Below are positions 9,207 to 18,764 of a stretch of 64,000 nucleotides of DNA, piece by piece (the stretch's first letter is position 1; every line of letters starts with the position of its first letter). The DNA is from Cucumibacter marinus DSM 18995 (GTDB lineage: Bacteria > Pseudomonadota > Alphaproteobacteria > Rhizobiales > Devosiaceae): contig NZ_KE386979.1 of the NCBI RefSeq assembly GCF_000429865.1, positions 189,572 to 253,571 on the forward strand, given 5' to 3'. The notes beneath the pieces are model-generated. The model was not told the origin of the DNA. It ran no database searches and saw nothing but the letters and a program-made list of their open reading frames with translations. The position numbers were made by a program, and so were the translations under genes.

Positions 9207-10583
9207 ATGACCGACTGGACACCCGCAAGCTGGAGAGACTTCGAAGCGCAGCAGATGCCGAACTATCCGGATGCTGACGATTTGACGGCAACCGAGGCTC
9301 GGCTATCGACTTTTCCGCCGCTGGTCTTTGCAGGCGAGGCGCGCGATCTGAAATCCCATCTGGCCCAGGTCGCAAACGGGAAAGCCTTTCTCATTCAAGG
9401 CGGTGACTGTGCCGAGAGCTTTGCGGAGCACCATGCGGACCATATTCGCGACTTCTTCCGCGTGTTCCTGCAAATGGCGGTCGTGCTGACCCATGGCGGG
9501 TCGAAGCCGGTGGTCAAAGTCGGCCGCATTGCCGGACAGTTCGCCAAGCCGCGTTCGGCGGATACCGAGACCGTCGACGGGGTGACGCTGCCGAGCTATC
9601 GCGGCGACATCGTCAACGATATCGACTTCACCGCCGATGCGCGCGTGCCTGATCCCAACCGGATGATCATGGCCTATCGGCAGGCGGCGGCGACGCTTAA
9701 CCTGCTGCGCGCTTTTGCGAGTGGCGGTTATGCCAATCTCGAGCGTGTGCACGAATGGACCATGGGTTTTGTAAAAGACACAAAGTCCTACGCCAAATAC
9801 GAGGAAGTGGCGCGCAAGATCGATGAATCGATCGATTTCATGCGGGCCATGGGCATCACGCCAGAGAACACCCCGGCGCTGCGCGAGACCAAGTTCTTCA
9901 CCAGCCATGAAGCGCTGCTGCTGGGCTATGAGGAAGCGCTGACCCGGCGGGATTCGATCACCAATGAGTGGTACGCGACGTCCGGGCACATGCTCTGGAT
10001 CGGCGATCGCACCCGCAATCCCGACCATGCCCATGTCGAGTATTTCCGCGGCATCAATAATCCGATCGCCCTGAAATGCGGACCGACCATGACCAATGAC
10101 GACCTCAAGCGTCTGCTCGATGCGCTCAATCCGGCCAATGAACCGGGCCGGCTGACGCTGATCACCCGCTTCGGCGCCGAAAAGGTGGCCGACCATCTGC
10201 CGCGCCTCATCGAAGTGGTAAAGAAGGAAGGCCGTTCGGTGGTGTGGTGCTGCGATCCGATGCACGGGAATACCATCAAGGCTTCGACCGGATACAAGAC
10301 CCGGCCGTTCGAACTCGTGCTCGACGAAGTGCGCAACTTCTTCGATGTGCATCGCCAGATGGGAACCTATGCCGGCGGTGTGCATGTGGAGATGACCGGC
10401 CGCGATGTGACCGAATGTGTCGGCGGGCTGTCGGCGGTGACCGAGGCAAGCCTCAAGGACCGCTATCACACCCATTGCGATCCGCGGCTCAATGCGTCCC
10501 AGGCCCTGGAACTGGCGTTTCTGGTGGCCGAGGAAATGCAGGATCAGCGTCCCCAGCGGCCGCGCAGCTTCGCCGCCATCTAG
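9207..10583 (+). CDS. aroG: class II 3-deoxy-7-phosphoheptulonate (DAHP) synthase
   Basis: 458 residues, the usual length of class II (plant/mycobacterial) DAHP synthases. It condenses phosphoenolpyruvate and erythrose-4-phosphate at the head of the shikimate pathway. Signature segments are [12 protein letters not shown] near residue 70 (metal-ligand Cys), [12 protein letters not shown] near residue 347, and [18 protein letters not shown] near 388. The ATG at 9207 is the first start. The gene stands alone between a divergent transporter gene and a strong terminator. Feedback behaviour cannot be read from the sequence. Confidence 0.96.
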   Translation: MTDWTPASWRDFEAQQMPNYPDADDLTATEARLSTFPPLVFAGEARDLKSHLAQVANGKAFLIQGGDCAESFAEHHADHIRDFFRVFLQMAVVLTHGGSKPVVKVGRIAGQFAKPRSADTETVDGVTLPSYRGDIVNDIDFTADARVPDPNRMIMAYRQAAATLNLLRAFASGGYANLERVHEWTMGFVKDTKSYAKYEEVARKIDESIDFMRAMGITPENTPALRETKFFTSHEALLLGYEEALTRRDSITNEWYATSGHMLWIGDRTRNPDHAHVEYFRGINNPIALKCGPTMTNDDLKRLLDALNPANEPGRLTLITRFGAEKVADHLPRLIEVVKKEGRSVVWCCDPMHGNTIKASTGYKTRPFELVLDEVRNFFDVHRQMGTYAGGVHVEMTGRDVTECVGGLSAVTEASLKDRYHTHCDPRLNASQALELAFLVAEEMQDQRPQRPRSFAAI

Positions 10584-10609
10584 GCGAGGCGACCAGCTGA
10601 ATTCACAAG

Positions 10610-10635
10610 CGCCGCGGCCTTGCCGCGGCGTTTTT
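10610..10635 (+). terminator. intrinsic terminator of aroG
   Basis: A perfect 9-bp stem of pure G/C (10610-10618 with 10622-10630), a 3-nt loop and five T. Confidence 0.93.
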
Positions 10636-10638
10636 GCG

Positions 10639-10676
10639 TTAAGACATCGTTAGCGCCCGGTTAGGCTCGTCTTAAC
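10639..10676 (+). promoter_or_regulatory. two CtrA-like boxes upstream of an outer-membrane protein gene
   Basis: The alphaproteobacterial cell-cycle regulator CtrA binds TTAA-N7-TTAAC. At 10639-10654 the sequence reads TTAA-N7-TTAGC and at 10661-10676 it reads TTAG-N7-TTAAC. Each matches 8 of the 9 fixed positions. They start 22 bp apart, about two helix turns, and end 60 bp before the ATG. The similarity is visible; CtrA control is inferred. Confidence 0.5.
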
Positions 10677-10736
10677 CCTAATCAATCATAAACAATCCCA
10701 GCACAGTATTGCATTCCGCGTTGTTGGAGATTGGTC

Positions 10737-11780
10737 ATGCGTCGTCCCCTGTTGGTTTCCCTGGCGGTCTCCGCCCTTCTGGCCGGCACCGGCGTTCATG
10801 GCGCGTTCGCTGCCGACTGGGACAATATGATGCGCGGCGGGTTCACCGATGAATGGGACACCCCGACAGGCGGCATCGATCCTCTCGAATTCGAGGCAGG
10901 CATGCGCTACTGGTACGCGATGGGCCGTCAGGCTATCGGTACCGGGGCCGGGGATTTCACCTCCGAAGACACCGCACATATTCCCGAACTGTTCGTGCGC
11001 ATCGATGATGCCTCGACCGACAGCTATCTCAAGTTCACAGCCGGTTATGCGGCGGCCATCAATGGCGAATATGACAGCCCCTACGACACCGACACCTTCA
11101 CCGGCGGCAATATCGGTTACGTCGTCGCCGATTTCGGCTACGGGGTCCTGGGCGACAACAGCGGCGGGACGCGTTTCGGGCCGCTGATCGGCTATCAGTA
11201 CTGGAACGATTCTCCGGACAATGGCCGGGCCGGATATGCGGTCGTCGATGGAATCACTTGGCCGACCTCACAGCCCGAACCGATCGTGCCCTTCGACAGT
11301 TCAGAGCAGAATCTCGACATCCATGCCCTGCGCCTTGGTGTGTCGGGCAAGGCCGAACTCGGCCGGTTCTCGATCGAGGGTGAAGTCGCGGCCATTCCCT
11401 ATGCGTCGATCTCCGGAACACTTGGCGGCGGCAGCGATGGCGGCCCGTTCGCCTGTACGCCGCCGGCTGGGGATTGCTCCATGTATCTGACGACGCCGGT
11501 CGAATTCGACGGGCGGGGTTATGGCGCGACTGCCGAGGTTATGCTCGGTGCCGAGATCGCCCATGGCTGGAACATCAAGGCCGGCGGGCGCGCCTGGTAC
11601 ATGCTGGGGGTCGGTGAAGGCTCATACGGGACGGTCGAGGTGACCGATTCCCAGGATCTCGATGCGGATCCCGACTATGAAACCCCGGGTACGGCCGCAC
11701 AGCAAACCTATGTCGGCGATCTCACCGGCTTCGAACTCTTCCGGTTCGGGGGCATGGTCGAGTTGAGTTACAGCTTCTAG
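10737..11780 (+). CDS. outer-membrane beta-barrel protein
   Basis: 347 residues from the ATG at 10737 (a TTG two codons upstream is less likely). A signal peptide (about 1-26, ending AFAA) precedes a Gly/Asp/Tyr-rich chain with alternating hydrophobic strands, ending in VELSYSF. A terminal Phe preceded by alternating residues is the signal recognised by the BAM machinery. Strand pairs are visible, for example FEAGMRYWYAMG, YLKFTAGYAAAI and AHGWNIKAGGRAWYMLG. This points to a barrel of roughly 10-14 strands; I do not recognise a named family. The promoter carries two CtrA-like boxes, and a strong terminator follows. Confidence 0.8.
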   Translation: MRRPLLVSLAVSALLAGTGVHGAFAADWDNMMRGGFTDEWDTPTGGIDPLEFEAGMRYWYAMGRQAIGTGAGDFTSEDTAHIPELFVRIDDASTDSYLKFTAGYAAAINGEYDSPYDTDTFTGGNIGYVVADFGYGVLGDNSGGTRFGPLIGYQYWNDSPDNGRAGYAVVDGITWPTSQPEPIVPFDSSEQNLDIHALRLGVSGKAELGRFSIEGEVAAIPYASISGTLGGGSDGGPFACTPPAGDCSMYLTTPVEFDGRGYGATAEVMLGAEIAHGWNIKAGGRAWYMLGVGEGSYGTVEVTDSQDLDADPDYETPGTAAQQTYVGDLTGFELFRFGGMVELSYSF

Positions 11781-11812
11781 GAAAAACGGTTCTCCACGCC
11801 GTTGTCACGAGA

Positions 11813-11839
11813 GCGCCGCGGCCATGCCGCGGCGCCTTT
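11813..11839 (+). terminator. intrinsic terminator of the barrel gene
   Basis: A perfect 10-bp GC stem (11813-11822 with 11826-11835), a CAT triloop and a short T run. Confidence 0.85.
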
Positions 11840-11941
11840 CGTTTGTGCCCTTGCTTGCCCTTCAAGTGCGCAAACGATAAAGCTCAACGCGATTTCACCC
11901 GCGGTTCGCCGCGCCCTTGATTGCATGCAGCAGGCCCCTCC

Positions 11942-13621
11942 GTGACAGATCATTTGCGTATCGCGCTGGCGCAGCTCAACCCGACCGTTGGCGCGCTCAA
12001 GGCCAATCTCGAGCTTGCCGAAAAGGCACTGTCTGACGCCGAAGCAGCAGGTGCCGATATCCTGATGCTCTCGGAATTGTTCCTCACCGGCTATTTCCCC
12101 GAAGACTTGCTGTTCAAGCGCAAATTCGTGACCGATGCGATCGATGCTGCGCATCAACTGGCAGCGAAGACGGCCGGCAAGGATCTTTCCCTGCTGCTCC
12201 CCACGCCCTGGCTCGATGGTGACACGCTCTACAATGCGGTGCTCCTGGTCGAGGATGGTGCGATCAAGGACAAGCGCTACAAACACAAGCTGCCAAACGA
12301 CGATGTGTTTTATGAAAAGCGCTATTTCGCATCCGGGCCGCTGCCCGGTCCCTTGAATATCCGGGGTGTGCGGATCGGTGTCCCGATCTGCGAAGACATA
12401 TGGGCGCCGGATGTCTGCGAGTGCCTGGCCGAGACAGGCGCTGAAATACTGCTGTGCCCGAACGGTTCGCCTTATCACCGGGCCAAGCAGGATGTGCGGC
12501 TGAACGTGGCCATGGCAAGGGTGGTCGAGACCGGGTTGCCGCTGCTTTATCTCAACCAGTTCGGGGGACAGGACGAGCTGGTGTTCGATGGCGCTTCATT
12601 TGGTCTCAATGCCGATCATACCATGGCCTTCGAGGGACGGTCTTTCGAAGAGGAGTTGGTGATCTCGGACTGGCACCGCACGAAAAAGGGCTGGCATTGC
12701 GAGGCCGGCCAGGTGCGCCCGCTGGTGTCCGTCGATGAGGCGCCCTGGCGCGCCTGCGTGATCGGGCTTCGCGACTATATCCGCAAGAACGGGTTCACGT
12801 CGGTGGTGCTGGGGCTTTCGGGCGGCATCGACAGCGCGGTGACCGCAGCGATCGCCGCCGACGCGCTCGGCCCTGAAAACGTGCACTGCATCATGCTGCC
12901 CTATCGCTACACCTCCGAGGAAAGCATCCGGGACGCCAAGGATTGCGCCGAGCGGTTGGGGGTGCGCTACGATGTTGTGCCGATCGGGGAGCCGGTCGAA
13001 GGCGCGAATGAGGCGCTGGCGCCCTTGTTCGCCGGACTCAAACCAGGCCTCACCGAAGAGAATATCCAGTCGCGCATGCGCGGGCTCATTCTGATGGCGG
13101 TGTCGAACAAGTTGGGGTCGATGCTGATCACCACCGGCAACAAGTCAGAGATGGCGGTCGGCTACGCCACCATCTACGGCGACATGAATGGCGGGTTCAA
13201 CCCGGTCAAGGACATGTACAAGACCCAGCTCTATCAACTCGCCCGTTGGCGGAACGCGCATATGCCCGGTGATTGTCTCGGCCCCGAAGGCGAGGTCATT
13301 CCGGTCTCGATCATCGAGAAGGCCCCGAGCGCGGAATTGCGCGAAGACCAGACCGACCAGGATTCCCTGCCGCCCTATGAAGTGCTCGATGCGATCCTGC
13401 ACGGGCTTGTCGAGGACGAAGCCTCGGTCGAGGACATCGTGTTGCGCGGGTATGACCGCGAGACGGTCAAGAAGGTCGAGCGGCTGCTCTACCTCGCGGA
13501 ATACAAGCGCCGGCAGGCCCCGCCGGGGGTGAAGCTCACCCAGAAGGCATTCGGTCTCGGACGCAAATACCCGATCACCTCGGGGTATCGCGATGAGGGC
13601 CGCGCGGAGGGCAAAGCATGA
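11942..13621 (+). CDS. nadE: glutamine-dependent NAD+ synthetase
   Basis: 559 residues from the GTG at 11942; an in-frame TTG at 11921 is less likely. Two domains are present. The N-terminal nitrilase-type glutaminase (1-270) has the triad Glu45 (LSELFLTGY), Lys116 (KHKLPN) and Cys150 (VPICEDIW). The C-terminal ATP-dependent synthetase has the P-loop [20 protein letters not shown] near residue 300 and [11 protein letters not shown]. It amidates deamido-NAD+, using ammonia channelled from glutamine. The stop overlaps the gltX start (ATGA), so translation of the two is coupled. Confidence 0.97.
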   Translation: MTDHLRIALAQLNPTVGALKANLELAEKALSDAEAAGADILMLSELFLTGYFPEDLLFKRKFVTDAIDAAHQLAAKTAGKDLSLLLPTPWLDGDTLYNAVLLVEDGAIKDKRYKHKLPNDDVFYEKRYFASGPLPGPLNIRGVRIGVPICEDIWAPDVCECLAETGAEILLCPNGSPYHRAKQDVRLNVAMARVVETGLPLLYLNQFGGQDELVFDGASFGLNADHTMAFEGRSFEEELVISDWHRTKKGWHCEAGQVRPLVSVDEAPWRACVIGLRDYIRKNGFTSVVLGLSGGIDSAVTAAIAADALGPENVHCIMLPYRYTSEESIRDAKDCAERLGVRYDVVPIGEPVEGANEALAPLFAGLKPGLTEENIQSRMRGLILMAVSNKLGSMLITTGNKSEMAVGYATIYGDMNGGFNPVKDMYKTQLYQLARWRNAHMPGDCLGPEGEVIPVSIIEKAPSAELREDQTDQDSLPPYEVLDAILHGLVEDEASVEDIVLRGYDRETVKKVERLLYLAEYKRRQAPPGVKLTQKAFGLGRKYPITSGYRDEGRAEGKA

Positions 13622-14946
13622 CCCGGGTCCGTTTTGCCCCGTCCCCGACGGGTTTTCTGCATATCGGCAATCTGCGCCCGGCCCTGATCAACTGGCTGTT
13701 CGCGCTCAAACAGGGCGGCGAGTTCGTCCTGAGGTTCGACGATACCGATCCCGAGCGGTCGCGCACGGAATATGCCGAGGCGGCGAAACAGGATCTGAGC
13801 TGGATCGGCATCGAGCCGCATCTTGTGCGCTACCAGTCCGAGCGAACCGCGCTCTACGATGCCGCGCGCGGCAGGCTGATCGATATGGGCAGGCTCTATC
13901 CCTGCTATGAGACCGCCGAAGAGCTCGACCGGCGCCGCAAGCGGGCGCGGGCGCTGGGCAAACCGCCGATCTATGACCGTGCAGCGCTCAACCTCTCCGA
14001 TGCCGAAAGGGCCGCCTTCGAGGCTGAAGGGCGCAAACCGCATTGGCGGTTCAAGCTCGATGGACGGGCGATCACCTTCACCGATCTGGTGCGCGGCGAA
14101 AGCCATGTGAATACGGCCACCCAGTCCGATCCGGTGCTGATCCGCGAGGACGGGAGCTATCTCTACACCCTGCCATCGGTGGTCGATGATATCGATATGG
14201 GGATCACCCATGTCATCCGCGGCGAGGATCACGTCACCAATACCGGGGCCCAGATCGAACTGATCGAAGCGCTGGGTGGGACGGTGCCGGTCTTTGCGCA
14301 TCACAACCTTCTCTCGGATGCCGAGGGGCACGGGCTTTCCAAGCGTCATGGTGCCCTGTCCCTGGGCGATCTGCGCGGAGCCGGCTATGAGGCAATGGCG
14401 GTGGCGATCATGGCGGTTCTGACCGGCACGAGCGAGGCCGTGGCCCCGCATGCCGATCTCGACGCGCTGGCCGAGGTGTTCGATCTCTCCAAGGTCTCAC
14501 GGGCACCGGCCCGGTTCGACCCCAGCGAGCTGGACGCCCTCAACGCGCGGCTGCTGCACACCACGCCCTATGCGGCGGTTCAGAACAGGCTTGAGGTGAT
14601 GGGGATTTCGGACGCCGAGGCGCTTTGGCTTGCCGCGCGCGAGAACATCTCGAAGCTGTCCGACATCGAGGATTGGCATCGTATCGTCACCGGTCCGGTG
14701 GAACCGGTGATCGCAGATGAAGACCGCGGGTTTCTCAATGAAGCACGGGACTTGCTGCCGCCAGAGCCCTGGGACGGGGACACCTGGAAAGCCTGGACCG
14801 GCACGCTCAAGGATCAGACCGGGCGCAAGGGGCGCGGATTGTTTCTGCCCTTGCGGCTGGCGCTGACGGGACGGCCCGATGGCCCCGAACTCAGGAGCCT
14901 TCTGCCGGTGTTGGGACGTAAGGCGTGTCTGGACCGATTATCCTGA
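13618..14946 (+). CDS. gltX: glutamate--tRNA ligase (short alphaproteobacterial GltX)
   Basis: 442 residues. A class I aminoacyl-tRNA synthetase that charges tRNA-Glu. The HIGH motif is HIGN (15-18), and the KMSKS equivalent is LSKRHGALS around 240. The C-terminal anticodon-binding region is present up to [12 protein letters not shown]. Many Alphaproteobacteria have two GltX enzymes, one of which may also charge tRNA-Gln for the transamidation route; which one this is cannot be told here. It overlaps nadE by 4 bp, and its last 56 bp are also the coding end of the DUF2865 gene on the other strand. Confidence 0.95.
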   Translation: MTRVRFAPSPTGFLHIGNLRPALINWLFALKQGGEFVLRFDDTDPERSRTEYAEAAKQDLSWIGIEPHLVRYQSERTALYDAARGRLIDMGRLYPCYETAEELDRRRKRARALGKPPIYDRAALNLSDAERAAFEAEGRKPHWRFKLDGRAITFTDLVRGESHVNTATQSDPVLIREDGSYLYTLPSVVDDIDMGITHVIRGEDHVTNTGAQIELIEALGGTVPVFAHHNLLSDAEGHGLSKRHGALSLGDLRGAGYEAMAVAIMAVLTGTSEAVAPHADLDALAEVFDLSKVSRAPARFDPSELDALNARLLHTTPYAAVQNRLEVMGISDAEALWLAARENISKLSDIEDWHRIVTGPVEPVIADEDRGFLNEARDLLPPEPWDGDTWKAWTGTLKDQTGRKGRGLFLPLRLALTGRPDGPELRSLLPVLGRKACLDRLS

Positions 14947-15970
14947 TCTGTTTGCCGTCGACCTCGATCACCCGCAAATCGGCCTGAGAAACCACCACCG
15001 GGGTTGCCCGCTGTGGCTCGCCATTGCGCGATGGGCGCGGGCGGGGCAGGGGCACGAAGGTTGCTTCCGCCACCACGATCTCGGTCGTCCTGCGCGGGTC
15101 GCGGCGCGGCATGGGCACGACGCGATCCTCGAATGTCACGATCGCGCGGGTTTCGTCCCCGTCCTCGGCGATCTTGATCGAGCCGTAGTTGATCTGCTGC
15201 TTGCACGAAAAGCCGGCGGAGTATTCGCGCCGGTACTGGAAGGCCGTCGGCAGGTCGACATAACGCTCACCGGCGAGGTTGACCATGCTGTCAACGTCTT
15301 CACCAGGGATGTGGTAATAATAGAGTTCGACATCGGCGGTCGGGCATGAGGCCTGACAGGCGTCGGCGTCCTGAAAAAGATAGTCGTCGACCGTCGAATA
15401 GGAGATCGGCCAGTAATAGCCGTCCTGCTTGCGGACACATACCGTGCGCAGGGTCGACATCCCACCGAAGGGGTCGAACTCCTCGCCGATAATGTCGTTG
15501 CCGCGATTGGAGAAACCGCCGAACAGGCGCTCCAGAAAGCCGCCACGATCGCGCTCGCGGATGGTCACGTTGGACCCGGTCTGGCAGCCGAAGCGGGCGA
15601 TCTGCTGCAGCACATCCTCGCGTGCCTGGGCGACGGCCTGGCCGCGCGACAGCCGCTGGCCGAGGGTCTCGACGTCCTGGCGCACGCGCTGGATCTGGCG
15701 GATGAGCTGGTTACACTCGCGGGGTAGGCGCTGGCCCTGTTGCATCATGCGGTTGCAGCCGGATCGCACGAAGGTGCTTTCGAGCCGGCGCTGGGCGTTG
15801 GTGGCATCGCGCAACTGCCCGGAATACTGCTGGATGTTGCGGAAATCGCCGTCGCGGTCGAGCGACTGAAGCTGGCGCTGCAATTGCCCGCAGGAGTTGG
15901 ACTGGGCAAGAGCGGCCTCGCCTGTGAAAATGGCAATCAGCGCAGCAATGACGACGATCAGGCGATTCAT
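14891..15970 (-). CDS. DUF2865 domain-containing exported protein
   Basis: 359 residues from the ATG at 15970, chosen because it starts a clear signal peptide ([20 protein letters not shown], cleavage near LAQ); an upstream start at 16039 would bury it. The mature part begins with a Gln/Arg-rich helical region (about 25-130, several [16 protein letters not shown] heptad-like stretches and paired Cys). It then shows the DUF2865 core with [16 protein letters not shown] and DACQASCP, and a Pro/Arg-rich tail. DUF2865 is largely limited to Hyphomicrobiales and has no known function. Its 3' end overlaps the gltX coding sequence by 56 bp, tail to tail. Confidence 0.88.
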   Translation of the reverse strand: MNRLIVVIAALIAIFTGEAALAQSNSCGQLQRQLQSLDRDGDFRNIQQYSGQLRDATNAQRRLESTFVRSGCNRMMQQGQRLPRECNQLIRQIQRVRQDVETLGQRLSRGQAVAQAREDVLQQIARFGCQTGSNVTIRERDRGGFLERLFGGFSNRGNDIIGEEFDPFGGMSTLRTVCVRKQDGYYWPISYSTVDDYLFQDADACQASCPTADVELYYYHIPGEDVDSMVNLAGERYVDLPTAFQYRREYSAGFSCKQQINYGSIKIAEDGDETRAIVTFEDRVVPMPRRDPRRTTEIVVAEATFVPLPRPRPSRNGEPQRATPVVVSQADLRVIEVDGKQIRIIGPDTPYVPTPAEGS

Positions 15971-16151
15971 AGAAGGCTTTGTGGCTCCGCAACATGGCCG
16001 GGTCGTGGCATAACCGGCGCTTGGCAGGGCATTCGACATCCCGGATGGTGTGTTAATCCATCAGGGCTTGGCCCGTTCCCTGCCATTGAATACATGTTTG
16101 ACGACGCAGCTTTAAGATTTGTTTGCGTCGAGCACGAGGAGGCTTCAGCCG

Positions 16152-17162
16152 ATGAAACTTGCGACCCTCGCCAATGCCAGTCCGGACGGGCAACTCGTCG
16201 TCGTTTCCGCCGATTTGACCCGATATGCCTCGGCAGGAGGTGTCGCGCCGCATCTGCAGGCCGCGCTCGACCAGTGGGACGTGGCGGCGCCGAAGCTGGC
16301 CGAGCTTTATCGGCGACTCAATGAAGGGGACATCGCAGGGAAGCCTTTCGAACCCGAAGCGGCGCGGGCGCCCTTGCCGCGCGCCTATCAATGGATCGAC
16401 GGGGCGGGCTATCTCAGCCATCTCGAGCGGGTACGCACCGCCAAGGGGTCCAAGGATGCGGAGCTGCAGGATCAGCGGCCGCTGATGTATCAGGGGGCAT
16501 CCGACAGCCTGGCCGGTCCGCGGGACAATATCATTTTGCCCGAGGACAATCTGGCGCCCGATTTCGAGGCGGAGATCGCGGTCATCACCGGCCCGGTGCC
16601 GATGGGTGTCGACCACGAGACGGCCGCGGCATCGATCCGGCTGATCACCATCTGCAATGATGTGTCCTTCCGACGGCTGGTGGCCGACGATCTGCAGGGC
16701 GGTTTCGGGTTCTTTCATGCCAAGCCGGCGACCAGTTTTGCCCCGATCGTGGCGACGCCGGACGAGTTCGGCGATGCGTGGAGTTCCTCGCGCCTGCACC
16801 TCAAGATCAAATCTTTCGTCAATGGCACGCTCTACGGCCAGCCGAATGCGGGCGCCGATGTGGCCTTCGACTTCGCCGATCTGATCGTGGCGGCAGCCCG
16901 GACCAGAGAGCTGGGATGCGGCACGATCATCGGGTCGGGGACCGTCGCCAATGCGCATGACAATTTGTTGCCGGTGCGCGGCGAAGAACCGGGATTTTCC
17001 TGTATCGTTGAGGCCCGTACGGCGGAAAAGCTGGTCAAGGGCAAAGCATCGACACCGTTCCTCAAGGCCGGTGACCGCGTGCATATCCTGCTGGAAGACG
17101 AGAGCGGCAACAGTCCGGTCGGCGACATCAACCAGATGGTCGTCGCGCATGGGGCAGAGTGA
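16152..17162 (+). CDS. fumarylacetoacetate hydrolase family protein
   Basis: 336 residues from the ATG at 16152, with GAGGAGG 9-10 nt upstream. FAH-fold metal-dependent enzymes cleave or decarboxylate beta-keto acids. The metal-ligand region is visible as FEAEIAVITG (about 142-151), and ICNDVSFR follows (about 168-175). GCGTIIGSGTVAN is the family glycine segment. The length and N-terminal domain resemble the two-domain FAH proteins (fumarylacetoacetase-like) of Proteobacteria rather than the 280-residue 2-hydroxyhepta-2,4-diene-1,7-dioate isomerases. No tyrosine-catabolism genes adjoin, so the substrate is open. Confidence 0.88.
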   Translation: MKLATLANASPDGQLVVVSADLTRYASAGGVAPHLQAALDQWDVAAPKLAELYRRLNEGDIAGKPFEPEAARAPLPRAYQWIDGAGYLSHLERVRTAKGSKDAELQDQRPLMYQGASDSLAGPRDNIILPEDNLAPDFEAEIAVITGPVPMGVDHETAAASIRLITICNDVSFRRLVADDLQGGFGFFHAKPATSFAPIVATPDEFGDAWSSSRLHLKIKSFVNGTLYGQPNAGADVAFDFADLIVAAARTRELGCGTIIGSGTVANAHDNLLPVRGEEPGFSCIVEARTAEKLVKGKASTPFLKAGDRVHILLEDESGNSPVGDINQMVVAHGAE

Positions 17163-17173
17163 TCACGGGGACG

Positions 17174-17245
17174 TGATGATTGTTTGATCATCAGGTTTCC
17201 GGCGTTTCCAAATAATGCACAATCAAGTCACCCCTTGGTGACTTG
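17174..17245 (+). promoter_or_regulatory. inverted repeat and hairpin in the cytochrome c' leader
   Basis: Two elements lie between the FAH gene and cytochrome c'. The first is a 7-bp inverted repeat (TGATGAT at 17174-17180, ATCATCA at 17187-17193) with a 6-bp spacer, operator-sized. The second is a perfect 9-bp hairpin (17224-17232 with 17237-17245, loop CCTT), with no T run after it. The first could bind a regulator; the second could terminate the FAH transcript or protect mRNA. Roles are inferred. Confidence 0.4.
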
Positions 17246-17365
17246 CCAGAACCGCGCCGAGCCGGTTGCATGGAGATTGCGCCGAAAGCGGCGCCACGTG
17301 CGACTGCCAGTTGCCGGATGCGGTGGCTGGTTTCAGTTTTGCCTTACAGGGAGACGAGGAAGCTC

Positions 17366-17839
17366 ATGCCGCTCAAGTTCAATAAACTGCTCGCCGCCGC
17401 CGGATTCGCGTCGGTTGCCCTTGCTGCCACGATCGCCGTGGCGCAGGACGATATGATGACCATGCCGGATGTATCGGCCATGTCGGTCGATGAGATCATC
17501 GAACTGCGCCAGGACACGATGAAGTCGAATGGCGGGACCATGCGCGGTGCCGGTGCGCTCAGCGGCGATGAAGCCATCGCCGCCGGCAAGCAGCTGCAAT
17601 ACAATTCGCAACTCCTGATGGAGTTGTTCCCCGAAGGATCAAACACCGGGGACTCCAAGGCCTTGGACAATATCTGGACTGACAATGAGGCCTTCATGGC
17701 GATCCTCACCGACTTCGAAACCCATGCCGGCGAAATGATTGCCGCTGCGGAGGCCGGAGACGCGGATGCCTATGCCGCCGCGGTCAAGGCCGTTGGCGGA
17801 CAATGCGGCATGTGCCATGGCACCTATCGCGCCAAATAG
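17366..17839 (+). CDS. cytochrome c' (class II c-type cytochrome)
   Basis: 157 residues from the ATG at 17366, preceded by GAGGAAG; the upstream extension lacks a signal sequence. A signal peptide (1-27, ending AVAQ) is followed by a four-helix-bundle sequence. The haem site is at the extreme C-terminus, Cys147-x2-Cys150-His151 (CGMCH), which is diagnostic of cytochrome c'/class II cytochromes. These are periplasmic proteins that bind NO or carry electrons. The conserved RQDTMKSNGG segment (about 49-58) is near the distal haem face. The gene is single, with its own terminator. Confidence 0.93.
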   Translation: MPLKFNKLLAAAGFASVALAATIAVAQDDMMTMPDVSAMSVDEIIELRQDTMKSNGGTMRGAGALSGDEAIAAGKQLQYNSQLLMELFPEGSNTGDSKALDNIWTDNEAFMAILTDFETHAGEMIAAAEAGDADAYAAAVKAVGGQCGMCHGTYRAK

Positions 17840-17861
17840 CAGATACCGGAATGCGGTTCTA

Positions 17862-17889
17862 AGAGCGGTGCCTCGGCGCCGCTCTTTTT
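17862..17889 (+). terminator. intrinsic terminator of cytochrome c'
   Basis: A 10-bp stem with one G-T wobble (17862-17871 with 17876-17885), a CTCG loop and a T run to 17889. Confidence 0.88.
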
Positions 17890-17939
17890 GTTGACGATCA
17901 GTGCTTGCCGCCAAAGGCGGCATTCGTCATAAGCGCCGG

Positions 17940-18545
17940 ATGGTTTTCGACTGGACAGCGCTTCTTCTCTATCTGCTGGCTGCCCTCGCGCTGCTTGGCG
18001 CACCGGGCTCGGTTCCGCTCGCACTGGCGGCGGCGGGGCGCCGGGTCGGCTGGCGCGGTACACTGCCTTTCTTCCTCGGCGTGGAAATCGGGCTGGGGAT
18101 CGGCGCAGCGCTGACGGCGGCGGGCATCATGACCGCCCTGATTGCGGTGCCCTCGATCAAGCTTGGCCTGATGATCGTGGCGGTGGCCTATCTTCTCTAT
18201 CTCGCCTGGCGCACGGCCTTTGCCCCGATCGGGCGGCTGGCGGCAGGGGATTTTGCGCTCAACCCCCTTTCGGGCGTGATCGTGGGCATTGCCAATCCCA
18301 AGGGGTTCGCAGCCTTCGCCGCCATCATGGCCGGGTTTACCATCGTACCGGACATGGCGTTGTGGGATGGCGTGGTCAAATGGATCGGCGTCATGGCGGT
18401 CGTGATCGCGGTCGATATCGTGTGGATTGCCATCGGCATATTGATCGGGTCGGTCGATCTGTCGCCGCGCCACGAAAGGATGATCAATATCGGCTTTGGT
18501 ATCGCGATCGTCGCGACAGCGATCTTCGCGTTTGTTACCGCCTGA
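17940..18545 (+). CDS. LysE/RhtB family translocator
   Basis: 201 residues from the ATG at 17940; an upstream in-frame start at 17901 adds a charged tail and is less likely. About six membrane segments are visible. The LysE signature region near residues 18-40 is LGAPGSVPLALAAAGRRVGW, where most members have PGPN; here it is PGSV. NPLSGVIVGIANPKGFAAFA is the conserved NPK segment. Members export amino acids or related small molecules. Substrate unknown; no regulator of the ArgP type adjoins. Confidence 0.83.
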   Translation: MVFDWTALLLYLLAALALLGAPGSVPLALAAAGRRVGWRGTLPFFLGVEIGLGIGAALTAAGIMTALIAVPSIKLGLMIVAVAYLLYLAWRTAFAPIGRLAAGDFALNPLSGVIVGIANPKGFAAFAAIMAGFTIVPDMALWDGVVKWIGVMAVVIAVDIVWIAIGILIGSVDLSPRHERMINIGFGIAIVATAIFAFVTA

Positions 18546-18764
18546 TTTCCGCCTCGCCGCAGGGTTCGAATTGCCTTGATTTATCGAAAGCGCTTGGGCA
18601 CAGTGCCGCCCGTGATGAGAACCGTTAACCCGATCTGCATTATCGGCTGCATTATTACCCGCTAACCATCGGTGGCGGCGCGGTTTTGTTCACTCTCGTT
18701 CTTCTTTGACCAAATGCCCGCTGCCCTCGGCAGTATTGTTTCTTCTTGGCATTAGGCAGAAGTG

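Noticed and set aside
16053-17150. 365-codon minus-strand frame opposite the FAH-family gene
   Set aside because: No domain, and the plus-strand protein has the family ligands and a ribosome-binding site.
18546-18764. possible T-box or leader before cysS
   Set aside because: No T-box sequence or specifier stem is recognisable; T-boxes are also rare in Proteobacteria.
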